DNA from: Nitrospira sp. MA-1
Lineage (GTDB): Bacteria; Nitrospirota; Nitrospiria; Nitrospirales; UBA8639
Assembly: GCA_032139905.1 (NCBI GenBank)
Contig: JAQJDB010000004.1
Span: 62,001-126,000, forward strand
Reading direction: 5' to 3'
Length of the DNA: 64,000 nucleotides
The notes beneath the pieces were generated by a model. It saw only the letters and a list, made by a program, of their open reading frames with translations. It was not told where the DNA came from and ran no database searches. Shown one piece after another: positions 17,353 to 26,516 of the stretch. A program made the translations under genes and the position numbers. The stretch's first letter is position 1, and each line of letters starts with the position of its first letter.

Positions 17353-18462
17353 TTAGCGCTTGGAGGGTGAAGGCTTCTTGAACCGTTCTGGCTTGGGAGC
17401 CGGTTGGGCCGGAAGAAGCGATTCAAGATGTTTGACCTGTTTTTGAAGAGCCCGAAGTTCCTTGCGCAATTCGGGGAGTTGGTATTGAATGACCTGTGAC
17501 CTTCGCCAGATACCATGTTCGACCGCCGGTCGCCCACCTACAATCTGACCGGATTTCACATCATTGGTGACCCCCGAGCCCGCCGCAATTTTCACCTGAT
17601 CACCGATCGTGACATGATCCACCAGGCCGGCCTGGCCCCCAACCATGACGTGGCGGCCTAACACCGTACTGCCTGCAATCCCCACCTGGGCGACGAGAAT
17701 ACAGTCTTCCCCGATTACCACGTTATGGGCGATCTGCACCTGGTTGTCGATCTTTGTGCCGCGCTTAATGACGGTGCTGCCAAATGTTGCCCGATCCACG
17801 GTCACATTGGCCCCGAGTTCAACGTCATCTTCAATGATCACATGGCCCAATTGCGGAATTTTATGGTGGCGGCCTTCATGTTGCACATAGCCGAAGCCGT
17901 CGCTCCCGATGACGGCGCCGCTGTGCACAATGACTCGATTGCCGAGGACACACTTGGTCAGTAATGAGACATGGGGGTAGAGGATGCACTCATCCCCGAT
18001 ACTGGCATCGTCGCCAATATGTACCCCGGCATGAATGGTGACCCCGGAGCCGATGAGCACGCGGTCCCCAATAGTGACGAGAGCGCCAATTGAGACATCC
18101 GGACCAATCCGCACATCGAGTCCTGACACAGCCGTGGGGTGAATGCCACGTGGTGGAAGAGGAGGAAGGAAAAATTTCTGCGCCAAGGTGGTGACGGCGA
18201 CCAGCGGATTCGGAACAATTAATTGCGGTCGAGGATCGTCGGGAATAGGCTCTGTCACAATGAAGGCTGCCGCCTGTGACTGACGTGCCGCTTTCTGAAA
18301 CGAAGGCTTCAGGAGAAAGGAGATATCTCCCGAGGAGGCTCCTTCAAGATGAGAGAGCCCGGATATCTGAATGTCAGAGGATCCGTGAATGGTGGCGTGA
18401 ATGGCTTGGGCTAATTCCTGAAGAGGAATATTCATGATTCCTGGGGAAGACGATATCGTCAT
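17353..18462 (-). CDS. lpxD: UDP-3-O-acylglucosamine N-acyltransferase
   Basis: LpxD adds the second acyl chain in lipid A synthesis, using acyl-ACP. The 369-aa product has the N-terminal uridine-binding domain ([18 protein letters not shown]). A long left-handed beta-helix of hexapeptide repeats follows ([20 protein letters not shown], then [17 protein letters not shown]), with the catalytic-site region [14 protein letters not shown]-terminal helix ends in a basic, Pro-rich tail. ATG 18462 overlaps the acp stop (ATGA), which supports this start over the Met nine residues later. It is the third gene of the operon fabF-acp-lpxD. Confidence 0.93.
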   Translation of the reverse strand: MTISSSPGIMNIPLQELAQAIHATIHGSSDIQISGLSHLEGASSGDISFLLKPSFQKAARQSQAAAFIVTEPIPDDPRPQLIVPNPLVAVTTLAQKFFLPPLPPRGIHPTAVSGLDVRIGPDVSIGALVTIGDRVLIGSGVTIHAGVHIGDDASIGDECILYPHVSLLTKCVLGNRVIVHSGAVIGSDGFGYVQHEGRHHKIPQLGHVIIEDDVELGANVTVDRATFGSTVIKRGTKIDNQVQIAHNVVIGEDCILVAQVGIAGSTVLGRHVMVGGQAGLVDHVTIGDQVKIAAGSGVTNDVKSGQIVGGRPAVEHGIWRRSQVIQYQLPELRKELRALQKQVKHLESLLPAQPAPKPERFKKPSPSKR

Positions 18463-18830
18463 GTGCGCGATTTTTTTGAAGTGGGACGGGTTTTGGCTTT
18501 TTTGACAACTGGAGCAGGGCGCGAATTCTTTGCCGGTGGTGTGGGGTGCGGGTCGGAGAGGGCGTTCCCTTGAGCATGTGTCCGTTCATCCAGATAAAGG
18601 ATGACCGCCCCGATGGTTGTTAATCGCCCAAAATCCTCATCCGGTATTTGAAGGTCAAACGCCGATTCGACTTCATAGACTAATTCAATGGTTTGCAGCG
18701 AGTCCAATCCCAAATCATCACGGAGCGAATCCTCAGGATGCAGATTTTTCGGATCGCGCTGAAGGTATTTACCGAGGGTGTGGTACACCTGCTGACTGAG
18801 TTGAGAGGATTTGTTTACGGAAGATTTCAT
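18459..18830 (-). CDS. acyl carrier protein with basic C-terminal extension
   Basis: This ACP carries acyl chains on a phosphopantetheine arm attached to the Ser of the DSL motif, here [11 protein letters not shown] (Ser about residue 44). The ACP fold occupies residues about 10-83. It is followed by some 40 extra residues rich in Pro, Lys, Arg, Ser and Thr ([16 protein letters not shown]), which standard 78-aa AcpP lacks. Its ATG overlaps the fabF stop and its stop overlaps the lpxD start, so the three are translationally coupled. It may be a dedicated ACP feeding LpxD rather than the housekeeping one; that is inference. Confidence 0.88.
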   Translation of the reverse strand: MKSSVNKSSQLSQQVYHTLGKYLQRDPKNLHPEDSLRDDLGLDSLQTIELVYEVESAFDLQIPDEDFGRLTTIGAVILYLDERTHAQGNALSDPHPTPPAKNSRPAPVVKKAKTRPTSKKSRT

Positions 18831-20080
18831 GTAAACTTTTTTAAGACGAGAACCGCATTGTTACTTCCAAATCCGAAGGCATTCACCAAGCCCACCCGAA
18901 CGGATTTTTTTTGTACCTTAGTAGAAAGTCCCGGCAAGGCACAATGGGGGTCCGGATTATCATAGTTCACCGTGGGGTGGATGACACCGGTTTGAATGGA
19001 TAAGGCCGAGACAATTGTGCCGATTGCTCCTGCTGCTCCCAAGGTATGGCCAATGAGCGATTTGGTGGCATTAACCTTGATGGCATTCAGGCGTTTGTCG
19101 AACACCGCCCGTAACCCCTTGACCTCCACATCGTCACCGACCACAGTGGATGTCGCATGGGCATTGACGTAGTCCACCTGGGATGGCGAAACCCCTGCAT
19201 CTTTTAACGCCAGGCTGACGGTTCTCGCAATATCCGAGCCATCCTCTCTGGGAATCACCATATGATACGCCTCGTTGGTGGCGGCATACCCCGCCAGTTC
19301 GGCATATATTTTCGCTTTACGACGGGTGGCATGGCGAAGCGATTCCAGAATCAGGGTGCCGGCCCCTTCCCCCATCACAAAACCGTCCCGTCCTTGATCG
19401 AATGGTCTCGAAGCCTGATCGGGGTGGTCATTATACCGGGTGGATAAGGCGCGTAATGAGCAAAAGCCGGCAAAGACCAACGGGGTAATGCTGGCGTCCG
19501 CTCCTGAGGCAATGACAACATCCGCCTGGTTCAAGCGAATGGCCTGCAGGGCTTGTCCGATAGAATGAATGCTGGAGGAACAGGCGGTGGAAATGGTGAG
19601 ATTCGGTCCCTTTGCCCCAAAGGCTAATGCCAGAATGCCTGAGGCGGAATTCAGCGTAATGGTCGGAATAAAGTTCGGATGGACCCGATGGGGCTTCCGG
19701 GACTGATAGAGGGTGGTGAGTTCACGCTCCCCCATCATCATGCCACCCATGCCCACACCGGCCATGACCCCCATCCGTTCGGCCGGCTCCTTCTCAAGGT
19801 CCAGCCCACTATCCTGAATGGCTTCCCGTGTGGCAGCAAGGGCAAATTGCGCATAGCGGTCCACACGCGATGAGAATTTATCTTCTGAAGGATCCGGGAG
19901 ACGAAAGTCGGAAACCTGCCCTGCAATCCTGGAGCGATAGGATTCCATGGGGAAATCCCCAAAAGATGAGATCGCCGTAATCCCTGATTTGCCATGAAGG
20001 GCGGACTTCCAAAAAGTAGGAACCCCGACACCAATGGGGGACACGATGCCGAGTCCGGTAATGACCACGCGCACTGCCAT
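18827..20080 (-). CDS. fabF: beta-ketoacyl-ACP synthase II
   Basis: This condensing enzyme elongates acyl-ACP with malonyl-ACP. ATG 20080 is chosen because GGAG lies 8 bases before it and because MAVRVVITGLG is the standard family start; longer frames upstream look non-coding. The 417-aa product has the nucleophile in TACSSS (Cys 167), VNAHATST and LIGHTLGAAG carrying the two catalytic His, and the conserved Lys in NATKSLIGH. It heads the operon fabF-acp-lpxD. Confidence 0.93.
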   Translation of the reverse strand: MAVRVVITGLGIVSPIGVGVPTFWKSALHGKSGITAISSFGDFPMESYRSRIAGQVSDFRLPDPSEDKFSSRVDRYAQFALAATREAIQDSGLDLEKEPAERMGVMAGVGMGGMMMGERELTTLYQSRKPHRVHPNFIPTITLNSASGILALAFGAKGPNLTISTACSSSIHSIGQALQAIRLNQADVVIASGADASITPLVFAGFCSLRALSTRYNDHPDQASRPFDQGRDGFVMGEGAGTLILESLRHATRRKAKIYAELAGYAATNEAYHMVIPREDGSDIARTVSLALKDAGVSPSQVDYVNAHATSTVVGDDVEVKGLRAVFDKRLNAIKVNATKSLIGHTLGAAGAIGTIVSALSIQTGVIHPTVNYDNPDPHCALPGLSTKVQKKSVRVGLVNAFGFGSNNAVLVLKKFT

Positions 20081-20543
20081 AGTTTTCTCCAAAAAAGAAG
20101 GTTCTAACCTACCAGAACCTTTGGTCAAATAGGGAGGGGGCATGGTGCGATAAATTCTGTTTTTATGCTCTTTTTTCTTCATATCGAGCATTTCAGTTTA
20201 GGATTTGGTGCCTGGAAGGGTCGCGCGGTAAAGGGGAATTTGAGTTGAATAAATTCACGATTTGCCTAAAACGTAAGCAGAATGTCGGAGTCATGAAAAA
20301 TGGCTGGCGGAAATTACTTGAGTCCCCGCTTGAGAACTTCCCCTTTCGGGGGAAGTCTGGCAAGGCATCAAGGACTCTCCAACACGTACTGGAAGCCGTT
20401 TCAGGTGGGGGAATATTGGATTGACACGTCCATGCTCACCGCCTACCGTATTGTCAGCCGTGAGGCAGAGAAGAACGTCTCAGCTCCAGGGGCACCATGG
20501 GAATATCAATCATTTGGAGACTTTAAAGGAGGAGAGGGTGAAA

Positions 20544-20996
20544 ATGAATAAAAAGGAACTTGTCAGTCAGTTGCTTGCAGCGAAAAAAGCCTCAGGAAAG
20601 ACGTACGACGAGCTGGCAGCAGCCCTCGGCCTGTGTAACGTCTATGTGGCCCAATTATTCCGATTGCAGGCGCAACTCAAGAAGGAAACGGAGGTCTTGC
20701 TCGTCAAGCTGGTACCGGGACTCACGGGGAATTTGCTTGATGCCATGCGGGAGTTTCCCCTGCGATCCTATGATCCGGCGGTCCTGCAGGAGCCACATGT
20801 TTATCGCATGACCGAGGTTTGTGCCCATTATGGGGAGTCCATTCTGGACATCATGCACGAGCAGTTCGGTGATGGGATTATGTCGGCGATTGATTTTAAG
20901 CTCACCGTCGAGAAGGTAAAGGGTGACAAAGGAGAGGACCGTGTCGTCATGACATGGAATGGAAAGTTTCTGCCACATATCGAACAGACCGCATAG
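20544..20996 (+). CDS. cynS: cyanate hydratase (cyanase)
   Basis: Cyanase turns cyanate plus bicarbonate into ammonia and CO2 and forms a decamer in the cytoplasm. The ATG at 20544 has a strong AAAGGAGGAGAG upstream. The 150-aa product has an N-terminal helical domain ([20 protein letters not shown]) and a C-terminal catalytic domain. The three catalytic residues of E. coli cyanase (Arg96, Glu99, Ser122) fall at Arg88, Glu91 and Ser114 here, all offset by eight, in YRMTEV and [12 protein letters not shown]. Cyanate use is known in Nitrospira, where it supplies ammonia. No cynR or cynT neighbour is present; a SulP anion transporter lies 2.7 kb downstream. Confidence 0.95.
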   Translation: MNKKELVSQLLAAKKASGKTYDELAAALGLCNVYVAQLFRLQAQLKKETEVLLVKLVPGLTGNLLDAMREFPLRSYDPAVLQEPHVYRMTEVCAHYGESILDIMHEQFGDGIMSAIDFKLTVEKVKGDKGEDRVVMTWNGKFLPHIEQTA

Positions 20997-21388
20997 CTGG
21001 GCGGGGAGTGATGCCATGGAAGCAATGGGCCAGAGGGCAGGAGATTATTGTTGATTCTAGTTCCATTAAATGTAATGCAACAGTTTAGTTTTTACTTTAA
21101 GTTATTTGTTTTAGGCTCTCTGAAATGAAAGTGAATGTTGGTGGATCATTAGGATTAGGCAGTCCATGAAATGCATAATTTTGTTTTATTGTGAATGCAT
21201 ATATTAACCTTTGTGGAGCGGTTAATTTCATTTGTCTGTAGCATGAAGCTCAAGCTAAAAGTAAAGTGTAACTTTAAGTTTAATGCTAATGAAAACGAGT
21301 TGGAGATAGACCGTGTAGACGAAGAAAAATATGACGGTGGAATGGGGGGAATGGTTTAACGAAAAATCGGAGGGTTAACTGAGGTAGG
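20997..21388. other. AT-rich intergenic, nothing recognised
   Basis: About 390 bases, AT-rich from 21060 on, with short TTTAAG/CTTTAAG palindromic patches but no gene, RNA or clear terminator. Confidence 0.5.
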
Positions 21389-21757
21389 TTAGATACCTGA
21401 GGCTTTCCTCCACCATACAAACCCATAGGTCACAACCATAAAAAGCAGGACGATGAACCCCAAGATTATTTGAATCTCCGGGGTGAGGCCTTGGGGATAA
21501 ATGATGGGCAGGGCATAATGCTCAAGGAATCCACCCGCATATCCAGCGTCACCGCCGGCCTGAAGAAGCCAGTTTTCTAATGGAGTGAGAGGGCAGATCC
21601 ACCCGCCAAATTCCAAGGCTACCGCCCAAAGTGCGGCAGGAAGATGAACCCAGGGGATCCAGCGCCACCACATCGTAAGGATTCCCCCGACCAATACAAA
21701 GACAATGAAGGCTAAGTGGATCAGAAGGACAAGGTCAGCAAGGATTTGCCAATGCAT
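21389..21757 (-). CDS. DUF2784 membrane protein
   Basis: This 122-aa inner-membrane protein has helices LVLLIHLAFIVFVLVGGIL, WVHLPAALWAVALEF and IILGFIVLLFMVVTYGFVWW. The segment GGWICPLTPLENWLLQAGG, then GYAGGFLEHYALPIIYP, is the hallmark of DUF2784. The function of the family is unknown. It stands alone on the minus strand between cyanase and the next plus-strand gene. Confidence 0.85.
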   Translation of the reverse strand: MHWQILADLVLLIHLAFIVFVLVGGILTMWWRWIPWVHLPAALWAVALEFGGWICPLTPLENWLLQAGGDAGYAGGFLEHYALPIIYPQGLTPEIQIILGFIVLLFMVVTYGFVWWRKASGI

Positions 21758-22034
21758 GAGGACTATCCCGATTGTGATGGTTTCCGGTCAATTCCAGACC
21801 CAAAATGGATCGAGAGGAAATAGTACAGACGTCCCCTCTGTTCCGTCCGGGATGGTACCATCCTGGATTCCTCCCGACGGAATGGGTCTTCCATCCTGCT
21901 AAATCCAAATACGTAATGGTTTCTTGCGCTTTGTGGAGCGACGGAAATTCGTATGCCGATCATGCGGGTGTAAAGTACCAATTGAATGTCGGTCTGTCAT
22001 TCCAATAAAGGCATAACAGAGGGAGGAGGAGGCA

Positions 22035-23333
22035 GTGAATTACGATAGTGTATCTCCCGGAGCTCCCCTCGATTTACACTCACATCGGATGGCAAACGTG
22101 GGACAAAGGTTCTTACATGGCTTACCACCGGTTCACCTGATCGGATCCCAGGCCAGGGGGCTATCACGGGGAAGTAAACTGGTGGGTTTCATCCTGGGGG
22201 TGGTGTGGATTGGAACGGTCGTTCCCTTGGCTATGGGCAGCCATAAAGGTTCCGAAGGGCATCATGTGGCTTCCGAGTCCGGAACCCAAAATGCTGTAGG
22301 GCATACCATTGAAGGTGCGCCGTTTCAGGTTTATCTTTCCAAGGGAGTCGGGACAGACCAAGAAGGTAGCCAGGTCCAAGCCGGAGGCAATGCCGCACTC
22401 CAGACGGTTATTGGGGTTTTCAATCACATGATGGAACATCGGACTGAATACGCCAGATTTCAAGAGGCCCTGACCAAAGATGCCCTACAAAAAGTCATCA
22501 TTGAACCAAAGGTCGTGAATCGGGAGGGTAAAGAATTTTTATTGTTGGTGGCCCAAACCGCACAACCCAACCAGGTCAATCTGCTTATCAGCGCATCCGC
22601 ACTCGAGAAACAGGGCTATCTCAATCATCCGGATCAACTGGTGCCGGTATTTGCGAGAGAATTTCAATGGGTGGTGAGCAAAAGCGACACGACCTCGAAA
22701 CGTCAAACAAATATGCCCCCCGGAAACTTCAAGCAAGTTCCGATCAAGACCAATCAAGAAATTGCGGAAATGTCAGGAGAGGACCGCGATCATCTGCTTC
22801 AGCTTTTGTTTCGCACCTATTTAACTACCACCGACAGGCATAACAGTTTGGATGGACAATCCTATTACGAAACCGGTTCCACCACACGGATCCCCCCGGC
22901 ACAACCTGATTCCACGACCAAATTGTATGACATTCGGGTGCGTGAGGCGCTGCAAAAAATTGTGAGAGAACCATACTTTCAGGAACAGACTCCGAAGGCG
23001 ATCAGGAGTCTGCTCAATGGCAAAGTTTGGAACGTCACATTCGCGGACATTCAGAATCGGGATTGGGCCACGCGGACCCGGGTGGTCCCCAAAGAGCAAT
23101 CGATCACGGTTGGCGAACAAGAGAGAACCATTCAACCCGCCATGATCTTGATAAATACGTATCGGGCCGCCTCGCCGGACGATCCTTTCTATGCGGAAAC
23201 CAATGGTCTTCCGATGGGTGCGCTTCCCGTCGGCAAGTTGGCACGGGTCATCGCTCGGGAGATTCAAGACAATATCACGGAGAAGTCGATGCGGGGCCAT
23301 GTGGCCCAGGATGAACTCTCCGCTCCGCAGTGA
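22035..23333 (+). CDS. exported or membrane-anchored protein of unknown function
   Basis: The GTG at 22035 has GGAGGAGG just upstream. Of 432 aa, residues about 1-46 are a hydrophilic leader, followed by one hydrophobic segment (LVGFILGVVWIGTVVPLAMG, about 49-68) and a long, mostly hydrophilic periplasmic part. Repeated use of VARE/IARE (PVFAREFQWVV, ARVIAREIQDN) suggests helices, but there is no catalytic motif that I recognise. The long leader before the hydrophobic segment could mean a later true start. It ends 338 bases before sulP, just upstream of leader copy A. Confidence 0.7.
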   Translation: MNYDSVSPGAPLDLHSHRMANVGQRFLHGLPPVHLIGSQARGLSRGSKLVGFILGVVWIGTVVPLAMGSHKGSEGHHVASESGTQNAVGHTIEGAPFQVYLSKGVGTDQEGSQVQAGGNAALQTVIGVFNHMMEHRTEYARFQEALTKDALQKVIIEPKVVNREGKEFLLLVAQTAQPNQVNLLISASALEKQGYLNHPDQLVPVFAREFQWVVSKSDTTSKRQTNMPPGNFKQVPIKTNQEIAEMSGEDRDHLLQLLFRTYLTTTDRHNSLDGQSYYETGSTTRIPPAQPDSTTKLYDIRVREALQKIVREPYFQEQTPKAIRSLLNGKVWNVTFADIQNRDWATRTRVVPKEQSITVGEQERTIQPAMILINTYRAASPDDPFYAETNGLPMGALPVGKLARVIAREIQDNITEKSMRGHVAQDELSAPQ

Positions 23334-23399
23334 TCAGTGCGGTGCCCACAATCTTCATTTTCTCACTCAACAATGTCGCTTGTGCGTGTGAATAGTCTG

Positions 23400-23670
23400 T
23401 GATACTGTCAAGCGTAGCGTGTAAGACCTCTCGTAGCGTGTAAGACCTCTTCTTCCCGGGGCAACAGACCTCTTGAAAGCGAAGTAAGGCCTTACACGAT
23501 TTTTTTGTTCGAACCCTCCTTGGTCTCCTGAAAACAGGAACATTCCAGCAAGCATCCAGGAGTTGTGTGATGGGACAGAAAGGGTGGTCGGGCGGAGCCC
23601 GCACCCCCAATGGTCTCTTGGCGTGTGTTTTTTGTGCAGAAGGTCTGTCTAAATTGAAAGAAGGAAGATG
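23400..23670 (+). promoter_or_regulatory. structured leader, copy A, upstream of sulP
   Basis: This region is closely similar to 26268-26516 and ends at the sulP ribosome-binding site. It contains a long terminator-like hairpin with T7 (23437-23506), then a small hairpin TCCTG/CAGGA (23526-23539), an AAGCATCCAGGAGTTGTGTG-type segment, and a shared end GAAAGAAGGA. A 19-nt unit (CGTAGCGTGTAAGACCTCT) is repeated in tandem at 23413-23431 and 23432-23450, so the 5' arm of the large hairpin is present twice. It could be an attenuator or riboswitch-like leader, or a dispersed repeat element that lies upstream of two genes. Confidence 0.5.
23437..23506 (+). terminator. terminator-like hairpin in leader A
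   Basis: CGTGTAAG (23437-23444) pairs with CTTACACG (23491-23498), followed at once by A and seven T (23500-23506). An inner CTTC/GAAG and a GGGG/CCTC pairing shorten the loop. It lies about 165 bases before sulP, so it could end the upstream gene's transcript or attenuate sulP. Confidence 0.6.
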
Positions 23671-23671
23671 A

Positions 23672-25156
23672 ATGATACAGGAGATCGTTGGCAAAATCCG
23701 TGGAGGTATGAATATCAGAAACGATCTGCTTGCAGGTCTCGTGGTCGCGCTGGCATTGATCCCTGAAGCAATTGCCTTTTCGGTCATCGCCGGCGTAGAC
23801 CCCAAGGTGGGTCTGTACGCCTCGTTCTGTATGGCCACCGTCATCGCCTTTGCCGGCGGTCGGCCGGGCATGATCTCGGCTGCCACGGGTGCGATGGCGC
23901 TGTTAATGGTCACCCTGGTCAAAGACCATGGGTTGCAATACCTGCTGGCCGCTACGGTGCTGACGGGTGTGCTGCAAGTCGTTGCCGGCTGGCTCCGACT
24001 TGGTTCCCTGATGCGCTTTGTGTCGCGCTCCGTGATCACCGGCTTCGTCAATGCGTTGGCTATCCTCATCTTCATGGCGCAACTGCCTGAGCTGACCGGT
24101 GTGAGCTGGGAGGCCTATGCGATGGTGGGCGCTGGCCTGGCCATCATCTACCTCTTCCCGTACCTCACCAAGAGTGTGCCGTCTCCGCTGGTAGCCATTA
24201 CGGTGTTGACCGGTGTGTCCATTGGTCTTGGCTTGAATATCCGCACCGTGGGCGACATGGGCCAACTCCCTGACACCCTTCCGATGTTCCTGCTGCCGGA
24301 TGTGCCGCTGCATTGGGACACCCTCCGAATTATCTTCCCGGTGTCGGCCACATTAGCCGTGGTGGGGCTGCTGGAATCCATGATGACCGCATCCATCGTC
24401 GATGACCTGACGGATTCCTCAAGCAACAAAAATCGCGAATGTGTCGGACAGGGCATCGCCAATATTACCTCGGGCTTCATCGGCGGCATGGCCGGATGCG
24501 CCATGATTGGGCAGTCGGTCATTAACGTGAAATCGGGAGGCCGTGGGCGGCTCTCGACCCTGGTTGCAGGCGTGTTTCTGCTGCTGATGGTGGTGTACAT
24601 CGGTGACTGGGTGGCCCGAATCCCGATGGTCGCACTGGTTGCCGTGATGATCATGGTCGCGATCGGCACCTTCAACTGGGCCTCAATCCGCAATCTGCGG
24701 GAGCATCCCAAAAGCTCCAACGTGGTGATGATCGCCACCGTGGTGGTGGTCGTGGCCACTCATGACCTGGCGAAGGGCGTGCTCGTTGGCGTGCTGTTGT
24801 CCGGGTTCTTTTTCGCTCACCAGGTCGGACAGATTTTGCATATTGGCTGGAAGTCGGAGAATCAGGGCCGTCTGCGCACCTATATCATCACCGGGCAGGT
24901 GTTCTTTGCCTCGGCTGAGCGGTTTGTCAATTCTTTTGATTTCAAGGAAGTGATCGAAAAGGTTCAAATTGACGTGAGCCGTGCCCACTTCTGGGATCTG
25001 ACTGCTGTCAGCGCGTTGGATAAAGTCATCCTCAAGTTTCGCCGCGAGGGAACGGAAGTCGAGATCATCGGCTTGAATGAAGCCAGCGCCACGATGGTGG
25101 ATCGCTTCGCCGTCCACGACAAACCCGATGCCGTGGAACAGGTGATGGGCCACTGA
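23672..25156 (+). CDS. SulP-family anion transporter with C-terminal STAS domain
   Basis: This inner-membrane secondary transporter of the SLC26/SulP family (substrates in the family: sulfate, bicarbonate and others) has 494 aa. It starts [20 protein letters not shown], followed by [20 protein letters not shown], the family signature. About ten or more hydrophobic helices run to residue 390. Residues about 405-490 are the STAS domain ([15 protein letters not shown], then ARAHFWDLT-type loop read as [15 protein letters not shown]). GGAAG lies upstream of ATG 23672. The gene is more GC-rich than its neighbours. Pairing with a universal stress protein gene 14 bases downstream resembles bicarbonate/sulfate transporter operons; the substrate is not decided by sequence. 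Confidence 0.9.
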   Translation: MIQEIVGKIRGGMNIRNDLLAGLVVALALIPEAIAFSVIAGVDPKVGLYASFCMATVIAFAGGRPGMISAATGAMALLMVTLVKDHGLQYLLAATVLTGVLQVVAGWLRLGSLMRFVSRSVITGFVNALAILIFMAQLPELTGVSWEAYAMVGAGLAIIYLFPYLTKSVPSPLVAITVLTGVSIGLGLNIRTVGDMGQLPDTLPMFLLPDVPLHWDTLRIIFPVSATLAVVGLLESMMTASIVDDLTDSSSNKNRECVGQGIANITSGFIGGMAGCAMIGQSVINVKSGGRGRLSTLVAGVFLLLMVVYIGDWVARIPMVALVAVMIMVAIGTFNWASIRNLREHPKSSNVVMIATVVVVVATHDLAKGVLVGVLLSGFFFAHQVGQILHIGWKSENQGRLRTYIITGQVFFASAERFVNSFDFKEVIEKVQIDVSRAHFWDLTAVSALDKVILKFRREGTEVEIIGLNEASATMVDRFAVHDKPDAVEQVMGH

Positions 25157-25170
25157 GAGGAACACATCTG

Positions 25171-26061
25171 GTGAAAAATGTGAAAAAGTGGCGGGTCATC
25201 AAGAATGAGAATAAGGTGCTGGCCTGCGTCGATCAATCGCATTTCGCCGATTACGTGGCCGACTATGCGGCCTGGGCGGCATGCCGCATGGCGGCACCGC
25301 TGGAATTTCTCCATGTGATCGATCGGCATCCCGAGATTGCGACCGGCCACGATCACAGCGGTGCCATAGGGATCGATGCGCAGGAAGTGCTGTTGAACGA
25401 ACTGTCCAATGAGGATGAGTCCCGCAGCAAGGCGGCCCGTGAGCGGGGCCGGATCTTCTTGAACGAATTACGGGAGCGGGCCATGGTCTCGGGAGTCGAA
25501 TCTCCCGATGTTCGCCAGCGCTACGGGCTGTTGGAAGAGACCTTGGTGGAGCAGGAAGAATCCGTGCGTCTGTTTGTGTTGGGGCGCCGGGGTGTCTCGG
25601 CTGAGGCCACCCAGCGTGATTTGGGGCGCAATGTTGAGCGGGTGGTGCGCGCCCTGCACAAACCGATACTCGCGGTCACTGATAGCTTCAGCGAGCCTCG
25701 CCGGATCATGATTGCCTTCGATGGTGGAATCGTCACCCGACGAGGTGTGGAAATGGTGGCGGCCAGCCCGCTCTTCCGTGGCCTGCCGGTGTACCTTCTG
25801 ATGTCCGGCAAAGAAAGTCAGAGTGCCCCCAAACAGCTTGAATGGGCCAAGACCACATTGGAGGCCGCAAGCTTTGATGTTTCGCCTTCACTCATTCCCG
25901 GCGACGCGGAACGCGTCATTGCCAAGGCGGTCCAGGAGCAGGGCATCGATATGCTGATCATGGGCGCGTACAGCCATTCTCCGCTTCGCAGCCTGGTATT
26001 CGGCAGCAAAACCTCCGACTTGTTGCGTTCCGCTAAAGTTCCGACGCTATTGCTCCGATAA
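25171..26061 (+). CDS. tandem universal stress protein
   Basis: The 296-aa product holds two Usp domains. The first (residues about 10-170) starts NKVLACVDQSHFADYVADYA; the second (about 172-296) starts RRIMIAFDGGIVTRRGVEMV and ends with the nucleotide-loop region MGAYSHSPLRSLVFGSKT, a variant of the GxxG-9x-GS ATP-binding pattern. Such proteins modulate partners in response to stress or energy state. The GTG at 25171 follows GAGAGGAAC. It lies 14 bases after sulP, clearly in the same operon and of the same GC-rich composition, so it may regulate the transporter. Confidence 0.88.
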   Translation: MKNVKKWRVIKNENKVLACVDQSHFADYVADYAAWAACRMAAPLEFLHVIDRHPEIATGHDHSGAIGIDAQEVLLNELSNEDESRSKAARERGRIFLNELRERAMVSGVESPDVRQRYGLLEETLVEQEESVRLFVLGRRGVSAEATQRDLGRNVERVVRALHKPILAVTDSFSEPRRIMIAFDGGIVTRRGVEMVAASPLFRGLPVYLLMSGKESQSAPKQLEWAKTTLEAASFDVSPSLIPGDAERVIAKAVQEQGIDMLIMGAYSHSPLRSLVFGSKTSDLLRSAKVPTLLLR

Positions 26062-26267
26062 ATCATCTGCCGTTGCTTCGTTTCAATCTGATACCACCAA
26101 ATAAAAATGGTGAATGCGGAGAGGCGGTCACTGGTGACAGACACGGCGCAGCCACGGAATGGAGGACGGGAAACCTCGGTGATGTTCATCATGACGAAAG
26201 GGTGGACGTAGAAGAAAAAAGAAGCCGGGCTGTCATAGGTCCAGCTTGTCAGAATACAAACCCTATG

Positions 26268-26516
26268 ATACCGTCAAACGTATCGTGTAAGACCTCTTCT
26301 TTCCGGGGCGACAGACCCCCCGAGAATGAAACAGGGACTTACACGATTTTTTTGTGCAAACCCTCCGTGGTCTCCTGAAAGCAGGAACAATCCCACAAGG
26401 ATCCAGGAGTTGTGTGATAGGGCAGCAACGGTGGCCGAAGTGGGCTGACACCTGAATATGTTGAATCGTGTGTGTAAATTTTTGTAGTTTTTTGTGAAAA
26501 GAAAGAAGGATACGTG
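26268..26516 (+). promoter_or_regulatory. structured leader, copy B
   Basis: This is the second copy of the leader at 23400-23670. TCGTGTAAG (26283-26291) pairs with CTTACACGA (26338-26346), followed by T7 (26347-26353). Inside, GGGG (26305-26308) pairs with CCCC (26316-26319). Downstream, TCCTG/CAGGA (26373-26386) and CACAA/TTGTG (26394-26398 with 26410-26414) can form further stems, and the copy ends in the shared GAAAGAAGGA ribosome-binding site. Base changes between copies often keep pairing (GGGG/CCCC here against GGGG/CCTC in copy A; CACAA here against GCAA with a G-U in copy A). There is only one 5' arm, unlike copy A. Confidence 0.5.
26283..26353 (+). terminator. terminator-like hairpin in leader B
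   Basis: A 9-bp outer stem, an inner GGGG/CCCC stem and a T7 tail. It lies 222 bases after the usp stop and 164 bases before the next start, so it could serve either as a terminator of sulP-usp or as an attenuator of the next gene. Confidence 0.65.

Noticed and set aside
23275-24075. 266-aa minus-strand frame
   Set aside because: Antisense to the start of sulP and to the leader; the similar peptide seen at leader B only reflects the duplicated RNA element.
23672-25156. Calling the transporter a proven bicarbonate carrier
   Set aside because: SulP members carry several anions, and no residue pattern visible here decides the substrate.
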